Shown here: piece by piece, positions 16,805 to 24,818 of the stretch
How positions within the stretch are numbered: the first letter of the stretch is position 1
Layout of the letters: the number at the start of each line of letters is the position of its first letter
The notes under the pieces: model-generated
Told to the model about the DNA's origin: nothing
Database searches by the model: none
Seen by the model: the letters and a program-made list of their open reading frames with translations, nothing else
DNA from: CAZCTO01 sp964501725
Lineage (GTDB): Bacteria > Bacillota > Clostridia > Saccharofermentanales > Saccharofermentanaceae
Direction: 5' to 3'
NCBI GenBank assembly: GCA_964501725.1
Contig: CAZCTO010000020.1
Span: forward strand, 1 to 40,456
Length of the DNA: 40,456 nt
Translations under genes and position numbers: made by a program

Positions 16805-17508
16805 TAAAAGCATGTGAAGCCTTGTCGAGAACCGTACTTTTTGCCGGCCTTGAGCGTTCGACTTTTCAAAACTACTGTTCACTTACCCGTGTAAAAACCT
16901 TTTCGAAGGGTGAGATTGTTGCCGCAGAAGGAGACATCTGCACCAGTATCGGCGTAATCGAGAAAGGACGCATTGCAATTCAGAAATATACGTCCGGTGG
17001 CGATTTTGCGACGATTGCACTTCTCAAACCCGGCGAGTTTTTTGGCGAGGACTTAATTTTCGGCAGTTCAAATGTTTATACATTTACGCTCGAAGCGATG
17101 TCTCTCTCTGAAGTTCTTTTCGTAAACAAAGATACACTTTATGCGCTTCTTGATAAAAGTCAGGTGGTTAAAGATAATTTTCTGAAACTTCTCTCGGATC
17201 GTGTAAACTCACAAAATCGAAGGATTGCTCTTCTTTCCCAAAAAAGCATTCGCCATAAAATTGCATTTTATCTTCTCGAACTTCGTGCCGAACAGACATC
17301 CGGGGGTAAAAACGGCAATACAATTCATCTTCCGGTCTCAAAAGAAGTCATTGCCAAACTGCTTGCTATGCCTCGTCCTTCATTTTCGAGAGAACTTATT
17401 CAAATGCAAAAGGCGGGCCTGATCGAAGTGGACGGAAGAGAGATCCGGCTACTCGATGTTTTGCGACTTGAATCAGAAGTTGTGGAAGGTTTTATTTACG
17501 AGCGATAG
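16801..17508 (+). CDS. Crp/Fnr-family transcription regulator
   Basis: 235 aa. The N-terminal cyclic-nucleotide-binding-type beta-roll (about 10-130) includes SKGEIVAAEGD and KPGEFFGEDLIF. A long dimer helix follows, then a C-terminal winged helix (about 165-235) with recognition sequence PVSKEVIAKLLAMPRPSFSREL. There is no FNR-type cysteine cluster, so oxygen sensing through Fe-S is unlikely; the ligand is unknown. It is the last gene of PHP-nagA-crp with a 4-bp overlap, and probably controls amino-sugar or related genes (inference). Confidence 0.88.
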   Translation: MIKACEALSRTVLFAGLERSTFQNYCSLTRVKTFSKGEIVAAEGDICTSIGVIEKGRIAIQKYTSGGDFATIALLKPGEFFGEDLIFGSSNVYTFTLEAMSLSEVLFVNKDTLYALLDKSQVVKDNFLKLLSDRVNSQNRRIALLSQKSIRHKIAFYLLELRAEQTSGGKNGNTIHLPVSKEVIAKLLAMPRPSFSRELIQMQKAGLIEVDGREIRLLDVLRLESEVVEGFIYER

Positions 17509-17548
17509 TTCCGGGACACATTATTTTACGCAAAGGAAGCAACAAAAT

Positions 17549-17575
17549 CGCAAGCAATTTTGCGGGTTCTTTTTG
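17549..17575 (+). terminator. Intrinsic terminator after the Crp-like gene
   Basis: CGCAA (17549-17553) pairs with TTGCG (17560-17564), followed by GGTTC and a T run up to 17574. An alternative CAAAAT/ATTTTG stem overlaps. A weak but plausible terminator separating the operon from xpt. Confidence 0.5.
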
Positions 17576-17585
17576 CTTTATATGT

Positions 17586-17613
17586 TTGAAGTTTTCGATA
17601 CATGGCATATAAT
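17586..17613 (+). promoter_or_regulatory. xpt-operon promoter
   Basis: TTGAAG (-35, 17586-17591), a 16-base spacer and a perfect TATAAT (17608-17613). The leader to the xpt start at 17665 would be only about 45 nt, too short for a purine riboswitch. Confidence 0.7.
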
Positions 17614-17664
17614 AGCAGTATGTTTTTTAAGTGACAAAAATAATACATAAGTGATGAGGTTGTC

Positions 17665-18255
17665 ATGCAATTACTGAAGGATATGATTTTGTCTGAGGGC
17701 AGAATTGTAGGCACGGACATTCTAAAGGTCGACAGCTTTTTGAATCACCAAATTGATCCGCGGCTCATGGAAGAGATTGGCAAAGCATTCTCTTCTATTT
17801 TTTCTTCGTGCGGCGTTACCAAGGTAGTCACTCTCGAGAGTTCCGGAATTGCGCCGGCGCTGAGTGTCGGTCAGCAGCTTGGGGTTCCGGTTGTTTTTGC
17901 CAAGAAAACGGCCTCGAGAAATTTGGATGACGACGCATATCTTTCCACGGTACATTCATTTACAAAAGGCAACGATTACGTGATCCGAATCAGCAAGCGA
18001 TATTTGAAAAGTGATGATGTGATATTGTTGATTGACGATTTTCTTGCCAAGGGTTGCGCACTAAAAGGTCTTATCGATATTATTAATCAAGCCGGTGCTC
18101 GCATTGCCGGTGCCGGAATTGTAATAGAAAAGGGCTTCCAGGAAGGCGGAGCCATGATCCGTGACATGGGCATACGGGTTCATTCCCTAGCCATAATCAA
18201 AGAAATGTCCGAGAAGGGAAATTACATATCCTTCGCGGACGATGCAAATGTTTAA
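17665..18255 (+). CDS. xpt: Xanthine phosphoribosyltransferase
   Basis: 196 aa, the usual Xpt length. Converts xanthine and PRPP to XMP in purine salvage. The PRPP-binding loop is VILLIDDFLAKGCAL, with TLESSGIAPAL and FAKKTASRNLDDD as further family motifs. GAGG stands about 8 bases before the ATG. It is the first gene of an operon with the BMP-type lipoprotein (12 bp gap) and the ABC nucleoside importer, so imported purines are likely salvaged directly. No purine riboswitch precedes it. Confidence 0.93.
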   Translation: MQLLKDMILSEGRIVGTDILKVDSFLNHQIDPRLMEEIGKAFSSIFSSCGVTKVVTLESSGIAPALSVGQQLGVPVVFAKKTASRNLDDDAYLSTVHSFTKGNDYVIRISKRYLKSDDVILLIDDFLAKGCALKGLIDIINQAGARIAGAGIVIEKGFQEGGAMIRDMGIRVHSLAIIKEMSEKGNYISFADDANV

Positions 18256-18267
18256 GGAGGAAGATTT

Positions 18268-19434
18268 ATGAAGAAAGTTCTTGCACTACTACTGGTTATG
18301 CTGATGATTTCAGGTGTCGTAGTTTTTGCCGGTTGTGAAGAAAAAAAAGAACCGACTACAAAGGAAGAACCGACTACAGCAACAACAAAAGCATCTGAGA
18401 CAAAAGCGACGGAACCCGTTGAAAAATTGATGGTCGGAATATTGTATATCTCGCCAAAAGATGATGGCGGATATTCTCAGGCTCACGCTGAGGGAATCGC
18501 CGCAGCAAAAGCTGCTTTGGGAGATAAAGTCACGATCAAAGAAATTGAAAACGTATCGGATACTGACGTGGAAGCAACGAACATTGCAATCGATAACCTT
18601 GTGAACGAAGGCTGTAATCTTATTTTCACAACAAGTTACGGTTACATGGATCCAACGGTTGCAGCTGCTGAGAAATATCCGGATGTAAAGTTTGCTCATT
18701 GCTCCGGATACAAGAGAAATGATACGAATATGGATACATATTTCGGACAGATTGAGACCGGAAGATATCTTTCCGGTATCGTAGCAGGTTCTATGACCAA
18801 AACCAACAAGATCGGCTATGTTGCCGCATATCCGATTCCGGAAGTTGTCAGAGGAATCAACGCCTTTGCACTGGGTGTTCAGTCCGTTAATCCGGATGCT
18901 GTCGTTAAGGTTGTTTGGACAAACACATGGTATGATCCGGCCGTCGAAAAAGCGTCGGCGGAAGCACTTCTCGCCGATGGCTGTGATGTTATGGCGCAGC
19001 ATCAGGATTCACCGTCTGCCATCGAAGCCGCTGAAGCTGCCGGTGCTTATGCAATCGGTTATGACCTGACATACTCAGGAGCACCGGAAGCTTACCTCAC
19101 CGCTCCGCTCTGGAACTGGGGTGTTTACTATACATACAAGATGCAACAGGTTCTTGACGGAGCATGGAAAGTTGAGAATTACTGGGGTGGAATGAAGGAA
19201 GGCGTTGCCAAGCTCGACACACTTTCCGGACTGGTCTCTGCCGAAGCCAAAGCAGCTGTTGAAGCAGCAACGGCCGATGTTACCGAAAAAGGAAACGAAT
19301 TTGTTTTTACCGGACCGATTTATGATCAGGCAGGTACTTTGAAGGTTGAGGAAGGAAAAAGTCTTTCCTATGATGATCAGATGGGCATGGCATGGTTTGT
19401 AAAGGGTGTTGAAGGAGAAATTCCTTCAAAATAA
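18268..19434 (+). CDS. BMP-family nucleoside-binding lipoprotein of an ABC importer
   Basis: 388 aa, lipid-anchored on the outer membrane face. The signal peptide ends in VFAGC with Cys23; a Lys/Glu/Thr linker (about 24-50) follows. The Bmp domain (PF02608 type, about 53-380) begins LMVGILYISPKDDGGYSQAHAEG and includes DNLVNEGCNLIFTTSYGYMD and GRYLSGIVAGSMTKTNKIG, as in the purine-nucleoside receptor PnrA and Bacillus NupN. AAGGAGG precedes the ATG. A strong hairpin just after the stop separates it from the ATPase gene and may raise its message level over the rest. Confidence 0.92.
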   Translation: MKKVLALLLVMLMISGVVVFAGCEEKKEPTTKEEPTTATTKASETKATEPVEKLMVGILYISPKDDGGYSQAHAEGIAAAKAALGDKVTIKEIENVSDTDVEATNIAIDNLVNEGCNLIFTTSYGYMDPTVAAAEKYPDVKFAHCSGYKRNDTNMDTYFGQIETGRYLSGIVAGSMTKTNKIGYVAAYPIPEVVRGINAFALGVQSVNPDAVVKVVWTNTWYDPAVEKASAEALLADGCDVMAQHQDSPSAIEAAEAAGAYAIGYDLTYSGAPEAYLTAPLWNWGVYYTYKMQQVLDGAWKVENYWGGMKEGVAKLDTLSGLVSAEAKAAVEAATADVTEKGNEFVFTGPIYDQAGTLKVEEGKSLSYDDQMGMAWFVKGVEGEIPSK

Positions 19435-19457
19435 CAACTAAAATCACTGGATGTTTT

Positions 19458-19489
19458 ACGGCATCCGGAGCAACAGCACCGGATGCCGT
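19458..19489 (+). other. Intercistronic hairpin between binding protein and ATPase genes
   Basis: A perfect 11-bp GC-rich stem, ACGGCATCCGG (19458-19468) with CCGGATGCCGT (19479-19489), and a 10-nt loop. No T run follows. Such hairpins commonly protect the upstream message from 3' exonucleases so that the binding protein is made in excess of the ATPase and permeases; the role here is inference. Confidence 0.6.
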
Positions 19490-19519
19490 GAAATGTCTCC
19501 CGTAAATGAGGATTCCCGG

Positions 19520-21145
19520 ATGGATGCCATGAATGAATCGAAGCGGATAGCATTTAGTATGCATGGGATTTCTAAATCCTTTGGATCCGTCTGCGCGAAT
19601 GAGGCAATTCACTTTGAGGTCCGCGAAGGCGAAATACACGCTCTGCTTGGAGAGAATGGTTCAGGAAAGAGCACTCTTATGAATATTCTTTCCGGTGTAT
19701 ATCGTCCGGACTGCGGCGAAATTGAAGTAAACGGGAAGAAACGTACATTCCGCTCTCCTCGCGATGCGATTCGGAGCGGTATCGGCATGGTATATCAACA
19801 TTTCAAGCTGGCCGACTCCATTAGTGCCGCAGAAAACATCCTTGCCGGAGAAAAACTCAACACGAAAGCATTTGAAAATAAGGATGATCACGGCGTTCCC
19901 GGATCTCTTATTTCATCAATTCACACAAAGCTGTCTCACAAAAAGCAAAATGATTTATTGCGTCAATTTGCAATGCAATATGGTATTGAATTCGACCCTT
20001 CCAAACTGGCATCGCAACTTTCGGTAAGCGAAAAGCAGTCCGTTGAAATTATTAAGGTGCTTGTTCGCGGTGCAAGAATTCTTGTGCTCGACGAACCAAC
20101 GGCGGTTCTGACTCCTCAGGAGGCAAAAAAGCTTTTTAATGTACTTCGAAATATGCGTGACCTGGGCTGTTCTATCGTTTTTATCAGCCATAAGCTCGGT
20201 GAGATAATGGAACTTTGTGATCGGGTTACTGTTCTTAGAAAAGGTAAGAGCGTTGAAACGTGTAATGTTATGGATGTTGACGCATATGATCTGGTTGAGA
20301 AGATGGTCGGACGGAAAATCGATCTATCCATAGACAGACCGGATCCGAATCCGGATCAAGTGAAATGTCTTAGTGTCGAATCTCTTTCATATAAGGACGA
20401 AAAAGGAATTAAGAAGCTGTCTGACGTTTCGTTTTCCGTTCATTATGGCGAGATTCTGGGTGTTGCCGGTCTTGCCGGCGGCGGACAAAAAGAGCTGTGT
20501 GAGGTTATTGCCGGAATAAATCGTCCCGAGCATGGAGCAATATTTGTTGATGAAGAGAATATTACAGGTCTTTCTCCGAGAGACATAACATCCAAGGGAG
20601 TGTCAATGTGCTTTATTCCCGAGGATCGTCTCGGAATGGGGCTTGTAGCATCAATGGGGATGGTTGAGAATATTCTGTTGAAGGAATACTCTTTTCAAAA
20701 GGGCATTTTTATACATAAGGAAGACGTCGAGAAAAAGGCTCTTGATATGATAGAAGAGCTCGGGATACAGACCCCCGGTCTTAATCATCCGGTGCGCATG
20801 TTATCCGGCGGCAATATACAGAAAGTAATTCTCGGGCGTGAGATTCACTTGAATCCCAAACTGATGATCGCTGCTTATGCCGTTCGCGGCCTCGATATTC
20901 ATTCTTCATATACAATTTACGGACTTTTGAACGAACAGAAAAAGAAAAATATATCGGTTCTGTATATCGGAGAAGATCTGGATGTTTTGATTGAACTGTG
21001 CGACAGAATAATGGTTCTTTGCCAGGGAGAGTCAATGGGCATTGTTGATGCAAAGACAACCTCAAAGGAAGAACTGGGACAAATGATGTCCGGAACACAA
21101 TTGGACCTTTTGAGAAAGGGGGTCGATTATGTTTCGAATAACTAA
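19520..21145 (+). CDS. Nucleoside ABC importer, double ATPase subunit
   Basis: 541 aa with two nucleotide-binding domains, like Bacillus NupO/YufO. The first (about 10-240) has a normal Walker A (GENGSGKST), a signature LSVSEKQ and Walker B LVLDEPT. The second (about 270-520) has the usual degenerate Walker A (GLAGGGQKE), signature LSGGNIQK and IAAYAVRGLD, without the catalytic Glu. So only one site is likely fully active, as is common in this subfamily. The ATG at 19520 is chosen because GAGG lies 8 bases before it; the earlier in-frame ATGs at 19451 and 19493 fall before or at the end of the hairpin region. It overlaps the permease start by 17 bp. Confidence 0.9.
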   Translation: MDAMNESKRIAFSMHGISKSFGSVCANEAIHFEVREGEIHALLGENGSGKSTLMNILSGVYRPDCGEIEVNGKKRTFRSPRDAIRSGIGMVYQHFKLADSISAAENILAGEKLNTKAFENKDDHGVPGSLISSIHTKLSHKKQNDLLRQFAMQYGIEFDPSKLASQLSVSEKQSVEIIKVLVRGARILVLDEPTAVLTPQEAKKLFNVLRNMRDLGCSIVFISHKLGEIMELCDRVTVLRKGKSVETCNVMDVDAYDLVEKMVGRKIDLSIDRPDPNPDQVKCLSVESLSYKDEKGIKKLSDVSFSVHYGEILGVAGLAGGGQKELCEVIAGINRPEHGAIFVDEENITGLSPRDITSKGVSMCFIPEDRLGMGLVASMGMVENILLKEYSFQKGIFIHKEDVEKKALDMIEELGIQTPGLNHPVRMLSGGNIQKVILGREIHLNPKLMIAAYAVRGLDIHSSYTIYGLLNEQKKKNISVLYIGEDLDVLIELCDRIMVLCQGESMGIVDAKTTSKEELGQMMSGTQLDLLRKGVDYVSNN

Positions 21146-22277
21146 GAGGGAAGAATTATCCCGCATAAATTCTATTTTGGTAAGGCTAATGGGATTATTC
21201 ATAGGATTATCATTGTCTGCTGTTTTTATAAAGATTCTCGGTCATCCTGTTGATAAGACGTTTATGAAAATGATCACCGGTGCACTTGGGACCGCGAATT
21301 CGATCAGGAATGTCGTGACATTCGCAATTCCGCTTGCAATTACCGCGCTTGGATTATCGGTCGCGTTTCGTATGAAGTTCTGGAACATTGGCGGAGAAGG
21401 GCAGATTTTGCTTGGCGCAACAGCAGCAATGTTTGTTTCAATGCAAATGCCTGATTCAACTCCCGGTTGGGCGCTTATCCTGTTGATGTTTTCTGCCGGC
21501 TTTGTCGGCGGTGCTGTTTGGGCAGTCATTCCCGGAATTTTCAGAATTCAGATGAAGACAAATGAAACCCTGTTTACGCTCATGATGAACTATATTGCCA
21601 TTTGTTTTGTGAAATACCTGTATTATGAGGTTTGGAAGGATCCGGCAGGGAAGAACTTTGCGGGCATTGAAAAGATTCAGGCGCAAGCCCATTTGCCTAA
21701 GATATTCGGACTTAGTTCCGGCATTATAATACCGCTTGTATTGATGATTTTTGTTTTTATATTGATAAAACGAACCAAGCTGGGGTTCGAAATACGTGTT
21801 GTCGGGGAGAGCGAGCCAACGGCTCATTACGCCGGCATCAATGTAAAAAAAGTTGTGCTGACCGGTATTCTTCTGTCAGGGGGCATAGTCGGCCTTGCAG
21901 GAGTGGCTAAGCTGAACGGTTCAGTGTATACGTTATCCGAAAACCTGGCAGGCGGCGCCGGATTTACCGCGATTGTAATCGCCTGGCTTGCCAACTTATC
22001 GGCGCCGTTTATTCTTGTCGTCTCTTTTTTGATCGGCGCATTGAAGCAAGGTGCTCAATCCATCCAGTTTGAAGGCGTTCCGTCGGCTGTTGCCGATATT
22101 ATTCAAGGACTGCTATTGATGTCGGTTCTTGGCTCGGAGTTTTTCCTCCGGTATAAAATCGGACGGCCCAAAGTGCCCGCAAAGCACAAGTCCATTAACC
22201 CTGATTTGCCGGGAGATGCTGACCGGACTGACCGGATAGAGATTGCTGAGTTACTGGCGGAAGAGGAGGTGAAATAA
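21129..22277 (+). CDS. Nucleoside ABC importer permease 1
   Basis: 382 aa, multispan membrane permease of the BMP/RbsC-like branched family (Bacillus NupP/YufP type). Typical sequence WNIGGEGQILLGATAAMFV, the FRIQMKTNETLFTLMMNYIA segment, GESEPTAHYAGI and ILLSGGIVGLAG are present. AAAGGGGG lies 6 bases before the ATG. Its stop overlaps the start of the second permease (TAATG). With it, the ATPase dimer would form the transmembrane channel. Confidence 0.9.
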   Translation: MFRITKREELSRINSILVRLMGLFIGLSLSAVFIKILGHPVDKTFMKMITGALGTANSIRNVVTFAIPLAITALGLSVAFRMKFWNIGGEGQILLGATAAMFVSMQMPDSTPGWALILLMFSAGFVGGAVWAVIPGIFRIQMKTNETLFTLMMNYIAICFVKYLYYEVWKDPAGKNFAGIEKIQAQAHLPKIFGLSSGIIIPLVLMIFVFILIKRTKLGFEIRVVGESEPTAHYAGINVKKVVLTGILLSGGIVGLAGVAKLNGSVYTLSENLAGGAGFTAIVIAWLANLSAPFILVVSFLIGALKQGAQSIQFEGVPSAVADIIQGLLLMSVLGSEFFLRYKIGRPKVPAKHKSINPDLPGDADRTDRIEIAELLAEEEVK

Positions 22278-23245
22278 TGCTGTCAATTTTATTTAGTGCA
22301 ACATTTATTTCATCTGCGATATCATTTTCGGTTGTTCTTCTTCTCGGAACGCTGGGTGAGCTTCTTACAGAGAGGGCCGGACATTTGAATCTCGGAGTTG
22401 AGGGCATGATGTTGCTCGGAGGTTCACTCGGCTATTTTACGGCAGTTCGGACATCAAGCCTACCGCTTACTTTGCTTGTGGCGTGTTTGGGTGCGGGTTT
22501 CGGTGCTTTGCTATATGGAATTCTTACCGTTACTCTACGCGTTAATCAGACAGTAGCCGGATTGGCTCTTGCTATGTTTGGAACCGGGGTCGCTAATTCC
22601 TTCGGCAGTAAGGTTGCAAGAACCACCACACCGGACAAAATTCAAAAAGTCTTTGATTATCATCCGCTCGAAATTTCCGAACCATCCGGACGTTTTATGA
22701 CATTCATAAATAAGGCTTTTTTATCACATGATATGTATGTCTATTTTTCAATTCTGCTTGCGATCTTACTGGCGATATTCCTCTTTAAAACGAAAGAGGG
22801 ACTCTCCATACGGATTACAGGGGAGAACACGGCAGCCGCCGATGCAAGCGGTATTAAGGTAACTCGCATCAAGTATACATATATTGTTTTAGGAGGAATG
22901 CTTTGCGGTTTGGGCGGGCTGTATCTTCCGCTTGTTCAACAGGGATCATGGACAGACAGCATTACTGCCGGGAAGGGCTGGCTTGTTGTTGCGCTTGTCA
23001 TTTTTGTTCGCTGGCATCCGATTAAAGCGATCATCGGAGCATATGTTTTCGGAGCGCTTTCCATTTTAGGTTTCTCTGTTCAACTGAACGAATCATTAAA
23101 ATCTCTCCCGTTTTTCAATCAGTACATTATGGATATGTTCCCTTTCATACTCACCATTATTGTGCTTGTAATATCCTCCGCCAAAAAGAAAGCATGGGGA
23201 GGTCCGGCTGAAATCGGACATGCTTATTTCCGGGAAGAAAGATAA
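22277..23245 (+). CDS. Nucleoside ABC importer permease 2
   Basis: 322 aa, second permease (NupQ/YufQ type), with about nine hydrophobic segments. Family motifs are LTERAGHLNLGVEGMMLLGG, TLRVNQTVAGLALAMFGTG, GENTAAADASGI and GGMLCGLGGLYLPL. The ATG overlaps the upstream stop by one base, and GAGGTG is upstream. It ends the importer operon; the c-di-AMP gene follows 51 bp later with its own promoter. Confidence 0.9.
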   Translation: MLSILFSATFISSAISFSVVLLLGTLGELLTERAGHLNLGVEGMMLLGGSLGYFTAVRTSSLPLTLLVACLGAGFGALLYGILTVTLRVNQTVAGLALAMFGTGVANSFGSKVARTTTPDKIQKVFDYHPLEISEPSGRFMTFINKAFLSHDMYVYFSILLAILLAIFLFKTKEGLSIRITGENTAAADASGIKVTRIKYTYIVLGGMLCGLGGLYLPLVQQGSWTDSITAGKGWLVVALVIFVRWHPIKAIIGAYVFGALSILGFSVQLNESLKSLPFFNQYIMDMFPFILTIIVLVISSAKKKAWGGPAEIGHAYFREER

Positions 23246-23255
23246 AGCCGATTTA

Positions 23256-23264
23256 TGATATAAT
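23256..23264 (+). promoter_or_regulatory. Extended -10 promoter for the cdaA operon
   Basis: TGATATAAT gives a TGn plus a perfect -10 (23259-23264) with no clear -35. The inverted repeat CCGATTTA (23248-23255) and TAAATCGG (23276-23283) flanks it. The start of the fused cyclase gene is at 23297, so the leader is short. Confidence 0.6.
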
Positions 23265-23296
23265 ATTTACTAGTATAAATCGGAGGTAACGTCGAA

Positions 23297-24799
23297 TTGA
23301 ATGACGGAATATTTGCCAAGATAATTGATTTTATCAGAGAAATATTTGCCGGATTGGATAATGGATATTTATTTTTCGGCGGACCGGCGGATATTACCCG
23401 TTATATTTTTGACATTATTTTAATCACCTTTGTTATATATCAGGCACTCAAATTGCTTCGAGAGACAAGGGCTTGGCAGCTTTTGCAAGGCCTTTTTCTG
23501 ATTGTCCTTTTTACAATGGTTTGCAGTCTTCTCGGCCTGGAGATGGTAGGCTTTTTGTTTGACAATATTCTTTACGTAGTTGCCATCGCATTTGTGGTCA
23601 TTTTTCAGCCTGAGTTGAGACGGGCCCTTGAGACGGTCGGACTGAAATCATTTTCAACTTTTTCAAATGCATTTACGCCTGATTATCAAGACGCACGCAA
23701 TGATCTGTCTCTCATGACGGATCAAATTGTGATGGCATGTTCCGAAATGGCAAAGACATATACCGGAGCATTGATCATTATCGAGCGAAATTCGAAACTG
23801 GGTGAACTGATCGAACATGAAAACGTCGTTCAGCTTGACTCCTCCGTTACAAGTTCTATCCTGCAGTCGATATTTTTCAGGGGATCTCCATTGCATGACG
23901 GAGCTGTCCTCATCCGTAACTCAAGAATAGCTGCCGCCAAATGCCATGTTCCGCTTTCAGAATCGGTACACTCGATGATTAACTTTGGCACGCGGCATAG
24001 AGCAGCGGTTGGAGCCAGTGAGATGGGTGACGCCATTGCTATCGCCGTATCTGAGGAGCGCGGAAAGATATCACTTGCCATTGACGGATGCCTTTATGAG
24101 ATGCGCAACGGAGACGATCTTCGCAAGAATTTACTCTTCTTATTCGGAGTTTCTCAAACTACCGGACGGTTTGCCAGAAGAAAGCAGGGCACCAAGTCCT
24201 CTTTGAAACGTAATAAATCTGCGGCACAGAATGCAAGTGCAGATAGTATTGATGTGATCATGAAAGAAAAGGCAAGTGGCATGGTCAAGGGGGAAATTGT
24301 AGCCGTCGCAGGAACATGTGCGGTAGACAGTTCCTCCAAACCTTCCAAAGCTTCCAATATGATAGAGCTTCCTATCACTGCAAAAAAGTCCGGCAATTCC
24401 TTCAACAGCATGGGCAGGACAAGGAAAATTCTTTATATTGTTTTGTCGTTTCTGATATCATTGGGTCTTTGGATGTATATTCAGATCAACACGAATCCTG
24501 TCGTTGAAACAGTAATTGTTGTTCCTATGCAATATAAGTCGGCGGATACGTTAAAGGATAAGAATCTTGAATGTCCCTTTACGATTGAAGATGTTGAGGT
24601 AATGCTTGTAGGACGTAAAAAAGTTATAGATGAAATGGTCGAATCGGATATTTTGGCATCTATTGATCTTTCACAAATAAACGAGGCAGGTTTTTTTACA
24701 TTACCGATTGAGATTTCATCTAATAAAGATGTATACTACCGTGTGAAACAACAATCACCGGAAGTCATACCTGTTGTCGTGTACACGGCTCAGGAGTAA
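23297..24799 (+). CDS. cdaA: Diadenylate cyclase CdaA fused to a CdaR-like (YbbR) domain
   Basis: 500 aa membrane enzyme making c-di-AMP from two ATP. Three N-terminal helices (about 35-53, 63-80 and 87-104) precede the DAC domain (about 125-285), with the catalytic motifs DGA (201-203, in LHDGAVLIR) and RHR (233-235). A basic, low-complexity linker (about 290-375) leads to a fourth helix (377-395) and one YbbR domain (about 400-490, starting NTNPVVE), which should be extracellular. Usually cdaA (about 270 aa) and cdaR (several YbbR domains) are separate neighbouring genes; here they are one ORF. The TTG start has GGAGG 10 bases upstream. glmM and glmS follow, the conserved Firmicute order. 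Confidence 0.9.
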   Translation: MNDGIFAKIIDFIREIFAGLDNGYLFFGGPADITRYIFDIILITFVIYQALKLLRETRAWQLLQGLFLIVLFTMVCSLLGLEMVGFLFDNILYVVAIAFVVIFQPELRRALETVGLKSFSTFSNAFTPDYQDARNDLSLMTDQIVMACSEMAKTYTGALIIIERNSKLGELIEHENVVQLDSSVTSSILQSIFFRGSPLHDGAVLIRNSRIAAAKCHVPLSESVHSMINFGTRHRAAVGASEMGDAIAIAVSEERGKISLAIDGCLYEMRNGDDLRKNLLFLFGVSQTTGRFARRKQGTKSSLKRNKSAAQNASADSIDVIMKEKASGMVKGEIVAVAGTCAVDSSSKPSKASNMIELPITAKKSGNSFNSMGRTRKILYIVLSFLISLGLWMYIQINTNPVVETVIVVPMQYKSADTLKDKNLECPFTIEDVEVMLVGRKKVIDEMVESDILASIDLSQINEAGFFTLPIEISSNKDVYYRVKQQSPEVIPVVVYTAQE

Positions 24800-24818
24800 T
24801 AGTGTCGGAGGATCTTTT

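Noticed and set aside
16277..16882. Minus-strand ORF of 201 codons over nagA and the Crp-like gene
   Set aside because: Antisense to two well-supported genes; no family resemblance.
17614..17664. Purine riboswitch before xpt
   Set aside because: The leader is too short and has none of the conserved aptamer sequence.
18310..19002. Long minus-strand ORF (230 codons) inside the BMP gene
   Set aside because: It lies fully opposite a recognised gene, has no ribosome binding site, and its composition is that of a reverse-frame shadow.
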